DNA of 64,000 bases from Pseudomonas sp. UBA5706 (GCF_002419965.1 NZ_DIHC01000031.1:99845-163844), one strand, 5' to 3'. Shown: positions 20,686 through 28,495, counted from the stretch's first letter. Translations and numbers: made by a program. Notes: a model not told the origin generated them from the letters alone.

Positions 20686-21699
20686 TTACCGTCGCCTCCA
20701 CTCCATCAGCATGGGCGCGATTGCCATAGAGAACGCTGCGCAAAATAAACCGTTTCCAGCATCAGCAAACGCGGGAAGCTCAAACACACCGTCGACTAGC
20801 TTGGCAGCCAAACTCAGGGCCAACAGACCAATCGGCCATCGAGCATATCGGAGCGCTTCGAACCTCAGATTCTCCAGCATCAACAGGTTCAGACGGACGC
20901 TTTTACTCTCAGGTATAGGTGCCAGAATCGCATCAGTAAGCTCACGTAAATCCAGTGTTCGATCAACCTCTCTAATCGTCTTCTGTGTTTTGTGCAGTCG
21001 TCTTTGGTAAACGGTGTCTCTCACCAAGTTTTCAGACGGAAGGGCCGTGAGTTGATGCCATCGGAAGGATGCCACACCGTACTCTCGCAAAAGCGCCTCC
21101 GAAGTATAGGGTCGCTGGAGTACTTGTAGGTATCGCCCGTCTAGCAGAGCAAACCACTCATCCTGCCGATTTGCTGGCTCTATGAGCTGAATTCGTTCGG
21201 GAGCAGGATAATTCTGCTCATCAATCCAGGCAGCAATGGGTTTATTACCATGCGTACGCATGAATGCAACACGATGCTTACCTTCATGCGCAGTCAATAT
21301 GGCCAAGGGCTTGTACCAGGTATAAAGAGCTTTGTTGGACCATGTGAAGTTAGTCGAGTAGCTCTCAATCTTCTCCGCTATCTCTTTTTCAGGAACGTCT
21401 TTAGGCTTCCCCTTGATGCTTGCACCAAGGACATGTCGAGGATCAACAAGGGCTTTGAATCGCTCCGACTGGGATTCCTCCCAGTCGAGAAAAGGCACCA
21501 CCATGCGTAAAAATGAATGTCCCCAAAATGCGCAGGTACCACCACTGTCCATCCAGTCGTTTTGATACTCCTGCTCAAAATAATGACGGGAGTTCATATC
21601 CATGGAGAATTTGATAGTGCATAACGCCCTCGAGGCTCCCATCATCCGATCAGAGACCTCAAGGGGCAGAACCCCTACTTTGTCAGCTATTTCGTTCAC
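20686..21699 (-). CDS. Unknown protein with ParB-like EGKHR motif and C-terminal membrane anchor
   Basis: 337 residues from a GTG start at 21699 with GGAG eight bases upstream. Residues 131-150 (PLAILTAHEGKHRVAFMRTH) resemble the GxHR-type phosphate-binding motif of ParB/sulfiredoxin-fold NTP-binding domains. The last 50 residues hold two hydrophobic segments (about 287-304 and 315-331), so the soluble domain would be anchored at the inner membrane. ParB-like domains with nuclease or NTPase activity occur in several phage-defence genes, but a membrane-anchored version of this layout is not one I can name. Assignment is tentative. Confidence 0.6.
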   Translation of the reverse strand: MNEIADKVGVLPLEVSDRMMGASRALCTIKFSMDMNSRHYFEQEYQNDWMDSGGTCAFWGHSFLRMVVPFLDWEESQSERFKALVDPRHVLGASIKGKPKDVPEKEIAEKIESYSTNFTWSNKALYTWYKPLAILTAHEGKHRVAFMRTHGNKPIAAWIDEQNYPAPERIQLIEPANRQDEWFALLDGRYLQVLQRPYTSEALLREYGVASFRWHQLTALPSENLVRDTVYQRRLHKTQKTIREVDRTLDLRELTDAILAPIPESKSVRLNLLMLENLRFEALRYARWPIGLLALSLAAKLVDGVFELPAFADAGNGLFCAAFSMAIAPMLMEWRRR

Positions 21700-21750
21700 T
21701 TGGACACTCCTCGCTGCAACCAGAATTAGAACTTACACATCCCGGACGCT

Positions 21751-21775
21751 TCGTGTCACCACCAAGTTCGACACC
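21751..21775 (+). repeat. Left copy of a 25-bp repeat with inverted-repeat core
   Basis: Begins TCGTGTCACC and ends GACACC, with GTGTC...GACAC arms. A second copy at 22415-22439 differs in four positions. The two copies bracket the broken integrase remnant and its AT-rich tail. Confidence 0.6.
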
Positions 21776-21797
21776 GAGCCTTGAAAGCAAGTAGGTA

Positions 21798-22234
21798 CTC
21801 GTCTGAGATCTCATCCCTGGACGACCTCAGATGGACTTGGCAAGGCGTGTCATACGTCTCTCAGACACGAAGAACGACGGCTCCCGAACCGTTCCACTGA
21901 GCAAGCGGACCACCGGAGTATTCAAGGTTGCTATGGATAACCCGGTGCGACCATTCGACTGCAATCTGGTGTTTCGGTAAGCCTGGAAAGGACGGGAAGC
22001 GTCGGCGGTAGACCTTCGCCAAAGGGGTCAGTTGAAGAAGGAGCTCAACCTACCTGACTTCAGGTTTTACGACTTGCATGATGAGGCAGTGAGTAGGCTT
22101 ATCGAAGGCTGGTTATCTGATCAAGAGGTTCCGGCCATCAGTGGTCACAAGTCGATGCAGATGCTCAAGCGATATGCCACGTTCGTGCTGAAGACCTAGT
22201 TGAGAAGCTGGATAAAATCTCAAAAAAACAGTAA
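21798..22234 (+). pseudogene. Decayed second integrase, C-terminal fragment
   Basis: The sequence matches the 3' part of the intact integrase gene (about 18028-18472) closely over its length, including the segments encoding SSEI, the FRF-D catalytic region (here FRFYDL, His lost), SGHKSMQMLKRY and the C-terminal tail. It carries in-frame stops (TAA near 21975, TAG near 22008), small deletions and frameshifts, and the N-terminal 200 codons are missing. Same strand as the intact copy. It marks the left end of an older related element whose own attachment site has been lost. Confidence 0.88.
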
Positions 22235-22414
22235 CCCTTGAAGCTAAAGCATCCAAAAAAACACAAATATTTATATTCATTTCAAAAATAATCTAGACAT
22301 CGATACAAGCCCTTGAATTACAAGGATTTAGCCAAAATCAAGAAAACCAACATATATAATCCTGGTAGCAATATGGCGACAGCATAACTACCAAAGTAAT
22401 ACTTTTTGGTCGAT
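22235..22414. other. AT-rich non-coding stretch
   Basis: Very AT-rich region after the integrase remnant, with long A-runs and no gene. It probably holds the promoter for the genes that begin at 22480. Confidence 0.4.
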
Positions 22415-22439
22415 CCGTGTCACCACTTAGTTTGACACC
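22415..22439 (+). repeat. Right copy of the 25-bp repeat
   Basis: GTGTCA...TGACAC arms around ten bases; near-match to 21751-21775. It sits 41 bases before the HTH gene start, a good place for an operator. Confidence 0.6.
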
Positions 22440-22479
22440 AGCAAATCATCGCGTAAAACTTCGCTCAACTTCTCCCACC

Positions 22480-22737
22480 ATGGCGAACTTACACATGACA
22501 ACTGAAGAGTATTTACTGAACCGTTTTGGCCCTTTGATGAGCATCCCGGACATTGCCATTCTACTAGGGCGCTCGCCTGATGGAGTAAGGGTTTCTCTAT
22601 ATTCAGACACCGACATTTCCCGAAAACTGAAACCGGCAATGATTCGGATCGGCCGCCGCGTATATTTTAGGACAATGCAAATCAATGACGCATTGAACCT
22701 AGACATTGAGGTACCCCCTAAGAGTAGCTTGCAATGA
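22480..22737 (+). CDS. Small helix-turn-helix protein (AlpA/excisionase-like)
   Basis: 85 residues from the ATG at 22480; an internal ATG at 22495 is also possible. The core reads IPDIAILLGRSPDGVR (helix-turn-helix) then a wing IRIGRRVYFRT and a short tail, the layout of MerR-type DNA-binding folds used by excisionases and AlpA regulators. Overlaps the next gene by ATGA. Likely controls island genes or acts as recombination directionality factor; the 25-bp palindromic repeat lies just upstream. Confidence 0.65.
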   Translation: MANLHMTTEEYLLNRFGPLMSIPDIAILLGRSPDGVRVSLYSDTDISRKLKPAMIRIGRRVYFRTMQINDALNLDIEVPPKSSLQ

Positions 22738-23507
22738 GCTACAAATCCTATGATGTAGTCTGGGCACACAACTTTGACTCACCTACCGAGAAGCTCGTGA
22801 TGCTTGCGATAGCTAAGCACGCAGACGAAGGTGGGAAAAGTTGGCCAAAAGTGAAAACTATCGCTGGACTATGCGGCATCGGCCCACGAACAGTTCAACG
22901 TCAACTTAAGAAATTTGAGCAGGCAGGTCTGTTAGCCATCCAAGAAGAATATCGACCGGATGGAGGCCAAACCTCAAATAGGTATGTCATAACCCTCCCA
23001 ACAGTACAGTCAATGCTCCCCTGTGACAGAGCTGTCACTGGGGGGGTGTCACCCATGTCACCCCAGCCCCACACAGCAGAGTGTCGCGGAGGGGATGACA
23101 CAGCAGTGACACCCCAAGAACTACCAACAGAACCAAAAAAAGGAATACAACAACTAACTGAGACTGGCCTCCGATACCCGGAAAAATTAGAGGCCAGTGA
23201 TCGCATGTGGATCAGCAATATTCTACAGGACGTACCTAGCCAGGATGCTCAGCAGCTTTTGGACGAACTGGCAGCCGCACTGAAAGCAGGGAGGATCAGA
23301 GGCCGAGCCTCAAAATGGTTTAACGGGCTCATTCTAAATTATAGAAAGGGACTTTTCTGTCCAATGGCCCGGCCGAGCAAACCAAATCCTTTGTTTAACG
23401 AAACACTAGTTGAAACTCACGCCAAACCAAATACTCGTAACAAGGAGGCACGTAACCAAGCACTTGAAAGCATGAAAAAATTCACTTCCAGCAAACTTGT
23501 ACGTTAG
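22734..23507 (+). CDS. Winged-helix replication-type protein (HTH_36-like)
   Basis: 257 residues. The N-terminal 80 residues form a winged-helix typical of plasmid/phage replication proteins (KLVMLAIAKHADEGGKSWPKVKTIA... RTVQRQLKKFEQAGLL). A proline-rich, low-complexity linker (about 95-140) is followed by a helical C-terminal part with a DnaT/RepO-like layout. Starts on the ATGA of the HTH gene, so the two are coupled. Such proteins are common near the left end of integrative elements and may help replication of the excised form. No direct evidence of an origin. Confidence 0.65.
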   Translation: MSYKSYDVVWAHNFDSPTEKLVMLAIAKHADEGGKSWPKVKTIAGLCGIGPRTVQRQLKKFEQAGLLAIQEEYRPDGGQTSNRYVITLPTVQSMLPCDRAVTGGVSPMSPQPHTAECRGGDDTAVTPQELPTEPKKGIQQLTETGLRYPEKLEASDRMWISNILQDVPSQDAQQLLDELAAALKAGRIRGRASKWFNGLILNYRKGLFCPMARPSKPNPLFNETLVETHAKPNTRNKEARNQALESMKKFTSSKLVR

Positions 23508-23551
23508 CACTCTCACAGAAATATTCTTGCAATCTGAAAGGAAGCATCTCA

Positions 23552-23806
23552 ATGCCATTACATTTCAAACAGCTTGAAAACTATTGCGATAGCTTAGACA
23601 GAACAGGAGACATCCAAGTAATCTTAAAAGCTCACTACAAGCATGGCTTTGCACTGAGCGTATCAGATGGGACCATTGGCCATACTGTAACGGACGACGA
23701 GAATCGACCTTTCTTCTTCAGGACCGTCGAAATGGCCTTAGACGAACTTGCCAACATCCCCTATTTATCCGATCAAATCGTGGTTGACCGAAAATCTTGG
23801 TCTTAA
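23552..23806 (+). CDS. Small unknown island protein, 84 residues
   Basis: AAAGGAAG-type site ahead of the ATG and coding-like base pattern. Acidic, mixed alpha/beta (MPLHFKQLENYC...). No family recognised. It lies between the replication-type gene and the secretion genes; similar small genes are common in mobilisation regions. Confidence 0.5.
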   Translation: MPLHFKQLENYCDSLDRTGDIQVILKAHYKHGFALSVSDGTIGHTVTDDENRPFFFRTVEMALDELANIPYLSDQIVVDRKSWS

Positions 23807-23960
23807 CCATAACCCACCAGAGCACAAGCAAAGCACACCCGACTTAGCAATCCAATACCGATATTCAAACCTCGCTCACATCAGAAAAGCGAAGTAAATA
23901 ATTCGACTAAAGCGCCGCAGACACAGACCTGCACTTCCAAGTAACCACTGGAGCACAACA

Positions 23961-24443
23961 ATGATTTCATATGCATACTTACCAATGCTTGTTCTGAGCA
24001 CGTTCCTAATTATCTCCATCCGCAGATTTTGGATATGCACTGCCCGTATGGGGTTAATGCTGGAGCTCTCACGGCGCGCACCTAAACTACTCCATCGGGA
24101 CATCATGGCTGCGGTTCTCGCGCTGGTGCCGTTCGCGATGGCATTTATCGACTGGTTTGGCATCACTCTCCCCCGCCAATCAGCTCCAATTCCTCCCTTG
24201 TTCGGCGCTTTCATGGCAGCCGGTAGCCTTGGAGCATCACTCACCATTTTGAACAATTCCCTTCACCGACTGGCGGGTAACTGGGCAGGCACCAAGGAAA
24301 GCGTGCTGCGCACCCTTGCAGCAATGCAAATCATCGATGCAACTGAGCTAGCCTTTTCTATGCACTCCGAAAAAATCAACATCGTAAAACAAGAGAGCGC
24401 TGGACGGCCCTCAATGATCATTCAATCCAAGGAAGAAAAATGA
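23961..24443 (+). CDS. Three-segment membrane protein upstream of eexN
   Basis: 160 residues; hydrophobic segments at about 3-21, 48-72 and 80-98, then a soluble C-terminal tail. Its stop overlaps the eexN start by ATGA, so it is part of the same transcription unit as the lipoprotein and the VirB6-like gene. Not recognised beyond that; a conjugation-associated membrane factor is inferred from context. Confidence 0.6.
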   Translation: MISYAYLPMLVLSTFLIISIRRFWICTARMGLMLELSRRAPKLLHRDIMAAVLALVPFAMAFIDWFGITLPRQSAPIPPLFGAFMAAGSLGASLTILNNSLHRLAGNWAGTKESVLRTLAAMQIIDATELAFSMHSEKINIVKQESAGRPSMIIQSKEEK

Positions 24444-24712
24444 AATCCCACCTTACTATCCCTGCGTTTCTTATGATCGTCATCGCGTCTCTTTCAGGCT
24501 GCGGCAGAGATGAGCCCGTGCAGACGGTTGATTGGTACAAAGCAAACTCGCCTGAGCGACTGAAGGTTTTGGAAAGGTGTAACGCCAATCCCGGCGAGCT
24601 TGCTCTGACACCGAACTGCGTCAACGCGAAAACCGCGGCAAACGCATTGGTGCTTGAGAACCGGGAGTACAAGCAGCGTGAGCCGATAAATTTCTCTTCT
24701 CAGGGGAAATAG
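24440..24712 (+). CDS. EexN-like entry-exclusion lipoprotein
   Basis: 90 residues: a hydrophobic signal followed by a lipobox SLSGC (Cys about 21), then a short soluble region containing VDWYKANSPERLKVLERCNANPGEL and a second Cys pair. This is the EexN pattern (xxWYxxNxxERxxxLxxCxxNPGxL). EexN proteins sit in the envelope of a cell already holding a conjugative element and block entry of a similar one, normally beside a VirB6-type gene. That is the arrangement here: the next gene starts two bases later. Confidence 0.82.
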   Translation: MKSHLTIPAFLMIVIASLSGCGRDEPVQTVDWYKANSPERLKVLERCNANPGELALTPNCVNAKTAANALVLENREYKQREPINFSSQGK

Positions 24713-24713
24713 A

Positions 24714-25790
24714 ATGGCGACCAAAACAGGAATATTTGAATGGATCGGAGGGTCAATGGATCAAACCCTCCATACGTTCATCAGCATTACCTCGAGCCGA
24801 GTGATTGAGGATTTCACGCTCACCGTGACGATAGGCGGGACGCTATATTTGACGATGGTCGGCTACATGATGATCACCGGAACAATTGAGCAGTCGGCCT
24901 CTCACTTTCTCAAAACCTGCGGAAAGTTCCTGCTTATCAGTGGCCTGGCCATGAACGCCGACACGTACATGTCATGGGTAGTAGAGGCATTGAGGGGGCT
25001 TGAAACAGGAGTAACGGCCGCCTTCACAGCGACGAGTGATCCATCAACCTCAGACTCGGTTTTTCAGGTCATCGACAAGGCAATGTCGGACGGCTGGCAG
25101 ATCGGTGCAGATATGTTGTCGAAAATGGGACAACGCCACTCCTACGAAATCGGGATGATTATTTGGGATGCCCTGAACGCCCTCGTCGTCTACACCGCTA
25201 CGCTGCTAATCGCGGTTCCAGCAGGGGCCATGATCGTTGTAGCAAAAGGAATGCTGGCGATCATGCTCGGAATCGGGCCAGTCTTCATCATGATGTTGCT
25301 GTTCGGACAGTTCACGTCCAAATGGTTCGATAGCTGGTTTGCCCAGGTCATCACGTACATCATGCAGACCGCACTGGTTAGTACGGTTCTTAGCTTTGGG
25401 ATCAAATATTTTTCCCTCCTCACTTCCAGTATTTTGGCAAACCCGGGCGACTACCCAATCGCTACGTTCCTAGAGCTACTGGTTACTACCATTGTCGTGC
25501 TTTACATGATGTACCAAGCTCATGGCGTTGCTGGAGGCCTTGCAGGAGGTATATCTAGCGCGGCGCTGACCTTACGCGGAATCGCAAACGGTGCCATGGC
25601 ACCAATCACAAAGGGCCTCAACAGACAGTCAACGCGCCGTGACATGCAGTCGGGCCAGATGGTCACGGCCGGTCGCTTGAACCACCTGGCGGCTGGTAAT
25701 ACAGCCTGGAATCCAGCCTACCGACAGCACGTCATGCAGAACATGGGCAAAAACTGGGGGAGTGCTACTGGGGGCAAAGTAAATCAGTAG
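24714..25790 (+). CDS. VirB6/TrbL-family type IV secretion channel protein
   Basis: 358 residues with at least five membrane segments (about 37-57, 65-82, 150-190, 210-225, 245-270), including AVPAGAMIVVAKGMLAIMLGIGPVFI, the usual central core of VirB6. The soluble C-terminal tail (about 280-358) is polar and basic. VirB6 forms the inner-membrane part of conjugative channels. No other mating-pair gene (virB4, B8, B9, B10, D4) is present in the island, so it cannot build a channel on its own; it may swap into the machinery of a helper element. Followed by a terminator. Confidence 0.88.
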   Translation: MATKTGIFEWIGGSMDQTLHTFISITSSRVIEDFTLTVTIGGTLYLTMVGYMMITGTIEQSASHFLKTCGKFLLISGLAMNADTYMSWVVEALRGLETGVTAAFTATSDPSTSDSVFQVIDKAMSDGWQIGADMLSKMGQRHSYEIGMIIWDALNALVVYTATLLIAVPAGAMIVVAKGMLAIMLGIGPVFIMMLLFGQFTSKWFDSWFAQVITYIMQTALVSTVLSFGIKYFSLLTSSILANPGDYPIATFLELLVTTIVVLYMMYQAHGVAGGLAGGISSAALTLRGIANGAMAPITKGLNRQSTRRDMQSGQMVTAGRLNHLAAGNTAWNPAYRQHVMQNMGKNWGSATGGKVNQ

Positions 25791-25809
25791 CCCTGACGTT
25801 GACTCATCA

Positions 25810-25834
25810 GACCTCGCTTCGGCGGGGTCTTTTT
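25810..25834 (+). terminator. Terminator after the VirB6-like gene
   Basis: Arms GACCTCGC / GCGGGGTC (one G-T pair) around TTCG, then TTTTT. Confidence 0.85.
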
Positions 25835-26511
25835 CTGAGCCCCCCCAACAAGCGTATGACGGGTCAAGGGGTTGGTGCGGCCCGCAGGAGCGAAGCGACA
25901 AGGACTCGGCCCCTTGACGCGGCAGAAGCGACCAACGCTCAAGTCATGGGCGCAGGGGATCAAGGCCGTAGGCCTCCCCTGCACCCTTGACGACAGAGGG
26001 CGACTCGCTCCCTTCCCGCTCGCGGGAAGGGCGGGGGGATGGGCAATTATCAAACCCGCTAACCGATTGTAAATGAACGACTAATACCAAAAACAAGACA
26101 GTTTCAGCGCGCCTCTGATTCATGTTCAGTCATAAGGCGTATTGAACCCGCCCCGGACACACAACCCACTGAAAACGAATGCAACACGACTACGAAAACT
26201 CCGCGCGTTGCTTGGGCAACCCCTTCGGTTGCATCCCGTGTCCGAACTTGCCGGACTGGCTGCGGGGGCAGGTACGGCGGGCAGAGCCCTTGACCTCCCC
26301 CTTGCCATAGGCTCAGTGCTTACTGTGGCATCAAGGGTCCGGCTACGCCCGACATCCTCACCCGTTCGGTGCTCGCCTTCGGCTCCGCTCCGCATGCGGC
26401 TTCCGGTGCCGCCCTTGACACCACATCCAGCAAAAACCTTGCTACTTTGCTACGCACCACGGACATAGCGCTAACGCGTTCCCGCGTTCAACCAAACAGC
26501 GAGAAATCCGC
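25835..26511. other. GC-rich non-coding region with hairpin and CCTTGAC repeats
   Basis: Nearly 700 bases with no supported gene; the frames that stay open on either strand look compositional. Copies of CCTTGAC occur at 25912, 25985, 26288 and 26413, with an inverted copy at 25862. A perfect 10-bp hairpin CCCTTCCCGC-TC-GCGGGAAGGG is at 26010-26031. Its composition is GC-rich between AT-rich neighbours. It could hold a transfer origin, a replication origin with iterons, or a structured RNA; I cannot decide which. Confidence 0.45.
26010..26031. repeat. Perfect 10-bp inverted repeat with two-base loop
   Basis: CCCTTCCCGC and GCGGGAAGGG separated by TC. No T-tract, so not an intrinsic terminator; possible protein-binding or nicking hairpin. 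Confidence 0.6.
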
Positions 26512-26802
26512 ATGACCTCAAACAACCAAGAGCCAACGCAGCACCAAGGAAGCAACGAAATTGAAGCCGTTGATACGAAGGGACCGGAGCATCAGATTTC
26601 TGAGGCTGAGCAGAGCGAGCGCAAGAAAGCTGTCGCATTTGCTACAGCATCCATCGGCCTTTCTGGATTCGAAACCTCAGAAGAAATGAAACACCTTGGT
26701 CGGCGTTACATCACCGGCGAAATTGACCTGAGCGAATTTGTGGTGCTCTCGCAGCAGATGCTTCCTGACAGCGACGATTCTCAGCCATCCGGAACGCAAT
26801 GA
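26512..26802 (+). CDS. VbhA-like antitoxin, no Fic partner nearby
   Basis: 96 residues. The central part (ISEAEQSERKKAVAFATASIGLSGFETSEE ... RRYITGEIDLSEFV, read in two blocks at about 29-76) matches the VbhA antitoxin family. VbhA blocks Fic AMP-transferase toxins by a helix carrying S/TxxxE(G/N). Here that motif reads S47-IGL-S51-G52, so the inhibitory Glu is Ser. No Fic gene lies in the window's island. Bartonella VbhT joins Fic to a conjugative-effector domain, so the conjugation context fits. Possibly a free antitoxin acting against toxins of other elements, or a diverged protein. Confidence 0.7.
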   Translation: MTSNNQEPTQHQGSNEIEAVDTKGPEHQISEAEQSERKKAVAFATASIGLSGFETSEEMKHLGRRYITGEIDLSEFVVLSQQMLPDSDDSQPSGTQ

Positions 26803-26815
26803 GCTGTGCGAAAAA

Positions 26816-26831
26816 CTTGTTCATGAACAAG
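26816..26831. repeat. 16-bp perfect palindrome, copy 1
   Basis: CTTGTTCATGAACAAG, followed by a partly conserved GATCTAATGCAGG about 20 bases later. Same unit as at 26962. Confidence 0.8.
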
Positions 26832-26865
26832 GAATGGAATGAATGGAGATCTAATGCAGGTTTAC

Positions 26866-26910
26866 GTACTCGCTGAGTACTCCCGCATTAATTCGTGGCA
26901 AAACCACGAA
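26866..26910. repeat. Two small inverted repeats between the palindromes
   Basis: GTACTC-GCT-GAGTAC at 26866-26880 and TTCGTGG-CAAAA-CCACGAA at 26892-26910. Tight clusters of short inverted repeats next to a MobC-like gene are characteristic of transfer origins. Confidence 0.6.
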
Positions 26911-26961
26911 CAACAAGCGCATCGACTTGAACCCACCGTTGCCCTCTTTTCTCCACGAAAG

Positions 26962-26977
26962 CTTGTTCATGAACAAG
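26962..26977. repeat. 16-bp perfect palindrome, copy 2
   Basis: Identical to 26816-26831; here also followed by AGATCTAGTGCAGG. The two copies and the hairpins between them lie directly upstream of the mobilisation gene and are likely recognised by its product. Confidence 0.8.
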
Positions 26978-27077
26978 GATGGAGCGCGATGAAGATCTAG
27001 TGCAGGATAGGCGTTCGCCGGTAAAATGTGGTTCACTACGAAAATATTGAACTGTCGATACCCAGCGAGGAATGCAC

Positions 27078-27665
27078 ATGCCGCGCAAAGCGACCATCGG
27101 CGCCACAAGAGATAGCGCCGTTTACCGGGTACGCATACCGGCCGAGTTGAAATCAGAGTGGGAAGCACACTGCGAGAAAAAAGGTAGCTCCCAACACGGC
27201 GTGATCCGAGCGCTAATGCGCTACGTCATCCAAGATGAAATACCCCCTGACGTGAAGGACTGGATATCAGGGCAAATCGCAGGCGAGCCAGATGAAGGTC
27301 CAAAACAAAGGCTTGAGGTTCGATTCACACCGAGTGAGCACCATGAGATCGTGGAGCGCTCAGAAGCCGAGGGATGCTCGCCTCAGCGGTGGGTCATCAA
27401 TTGCGTTCGAGCCAGTTTGACCAACCAGCCCCAATTCACGATGGAGGCCACAAAGGCGCTCTGGGAATCGTCGGGGCAGCTTCGAGCCATTGGAAGAAAC
27501 CTGAATCAGATCGTGAAAAACCTGAATGCGCGTGGTAGCGAAAGCATCACGCAGCGTGAGATAGCTCAGCTATCAACCTATATATATAAACATACCGAAA
27601 TAGTTTCCGAGCTCCAGGATTCCAGCCTCAGCCGCTGGAAACTGGCTCAAAAACGCATGTCATGA
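27078..27665 (+). CDS. MobC-like relaxosome accessory protein
   Basis: 195 residues from the ATG at 27078, seven bases after GCGAGG (the ATG at 27072 is too close). The N-terminal part has a ribbon-helix-helix look (YRVRIPAELKSEWEAH). The C-terminal part has the MobC signature LRAIGRNLNQIVKNLN (about 139-154). MobC proteins bind the transfer origin and help the relaxase nick. It overlaps the next gene by ATGA. No relaxase gene follows, which is unusual for a MobC operon. Confidence 0.8.
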   Translation: MPRKATIGATRDSAVYRVRIPAELKSEWEAHCEKKGSSQHGVIRALMRYVIQDEIPPDVKDWISGQIAGEPDEGPKQRLEVRFTPSEHHEIVERSEAEGCSPQRWVINCVRASLTNQPQFTMEATKALWESSGQLRAIGRNLNQIVKNLNARGSESITQREIAQLSTYIYKHTEIVSELQDSSLSRWKLAQKRMS

Positions 27666-28465
27666 TTAGAGGTGATGCAGTGGGCAAATTTTTCCCAGAA
27701 ATAAAATTTCCAACCAAGGCGTCAACCGGCATGTGCGCCACGGTGTTTGAAGAGCTCGATGCAGCCGTTAGTTTATTAGATATCACACGCAAAGAATTCA
27801 ATCCCACCCAACGACAGCTTATTGGACGTTTTCTCATTGCCTGCAAGATGTTCGGGCATGAAATGCTAGTAGCTGACGGTGACTCGGAGGCGTTGAGAGT
27901 TGCTTTAGGACTTTCTTTATCCGATAGCAAAATTGAGAAAAGCCCATCAGATATAGCTGGAACAGAACTAATCAATAGCGTCTGCATGGAAGTTTGTAGC
28001 GATATAGACAAAATAGGTCAAACTCTTCAAAGCGAACTGTTGACAGGCGTAGCAGATGTGGTAGCGAGCATTAGAGCTTCATATGATTTGGAAGACGGAG
28101 AAAGAGATGCGCTCGACTCTGTAGCATCAGCAGTCCGCCATCTGGCGCAACAGGTGAACGCATTATTCGATGTGCAGCCTTATATTTTTCAACAACACTA
28201 CTCTATCTACCAAGCAAACATAGAAAGCGAGAATGATAGTAAAGGGGAAGAAACTCTTCGAATCACTGCTGAGCAGTTCATGCAAAATGTAAAGCCACCT
28301 GAGCGAAAAGCAACACTTCGAGACAGATTACTGCCATTCATTCCCGAACTTACGCGGCTGCGTCAAGAGGGCTACACCTACGCCCAATGCGCACAGTTCC
28401 TGGAAGAAAACGGCATAAAAACTTACATAGGTGCCATCAGCGGCGTCATGAATGATCTTAGATAG
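27662..28465 (+). CDS. Unknown mobilisation-linked protein with C-terminal helix-turn-helix
   Basis: 267 residues, starting on the ATGA of the MobC-like gene. The N-terminal 200 residues are mostly helical. The last 60 (LRDRLLPFIPELTRLRQEG ... YTYAQCAQFLEENGI) resemble the small helix-turn-helix tail seen in many plasmid and mobilisation accessory proteins. It occupies the position where a relaxase would be expected but has no His-rich relaxase motif or catalytic Tyr context. Probably a DNA-binding partner of MobC. Confidence 0.6.
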   Translation: MIRGDAVGKFFPEIKFPTKASTGMCATVFEELDAAVSLLDITRKEFNPTQRQLIGRFLIACKMFGHEMLVADGDSEALRVALGLSLSDSKIEKSPSDIAGTELINSVCMEVCSDIDKIGQTLQSELLTGVADVVASIRASYDLEDGERDALDSVASAVRHLAQQVNALFDVQPYIFQQHYSIYQANIESENDSKGEETLRITAEQFMQNVKPPERKATLRDRLLPFIPELTRLRQEGYTYAQCAQFLEENGIKTYIGAISGVMNDLR

Positions 28466-28495
28466 GTCGTAAATCGAAGATGAACAGGAGAGCTT

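Larger units (their letters stand above)
26816..27010. other. Candidate origin of transfer / operator region
   Basis: Two 48-bp related units (palindrome plus GATCTA-TGCAGG block) flank two further inverted repeats in under 200 bases, immediately before the MobC-like gene. Inferred to be the binding region of the relaxosome or an autoregulatory operator. No nic consensus was identified. Confidence 0.45.

Noticed and set aside
26142..26468. A 108-residue frame in the GC-rich island gap
   Set aside because: Low-complexity Arg/Pro/Leu composition, no ribosome site, no resemblance to a known protein; the region fits a non-coding role better.
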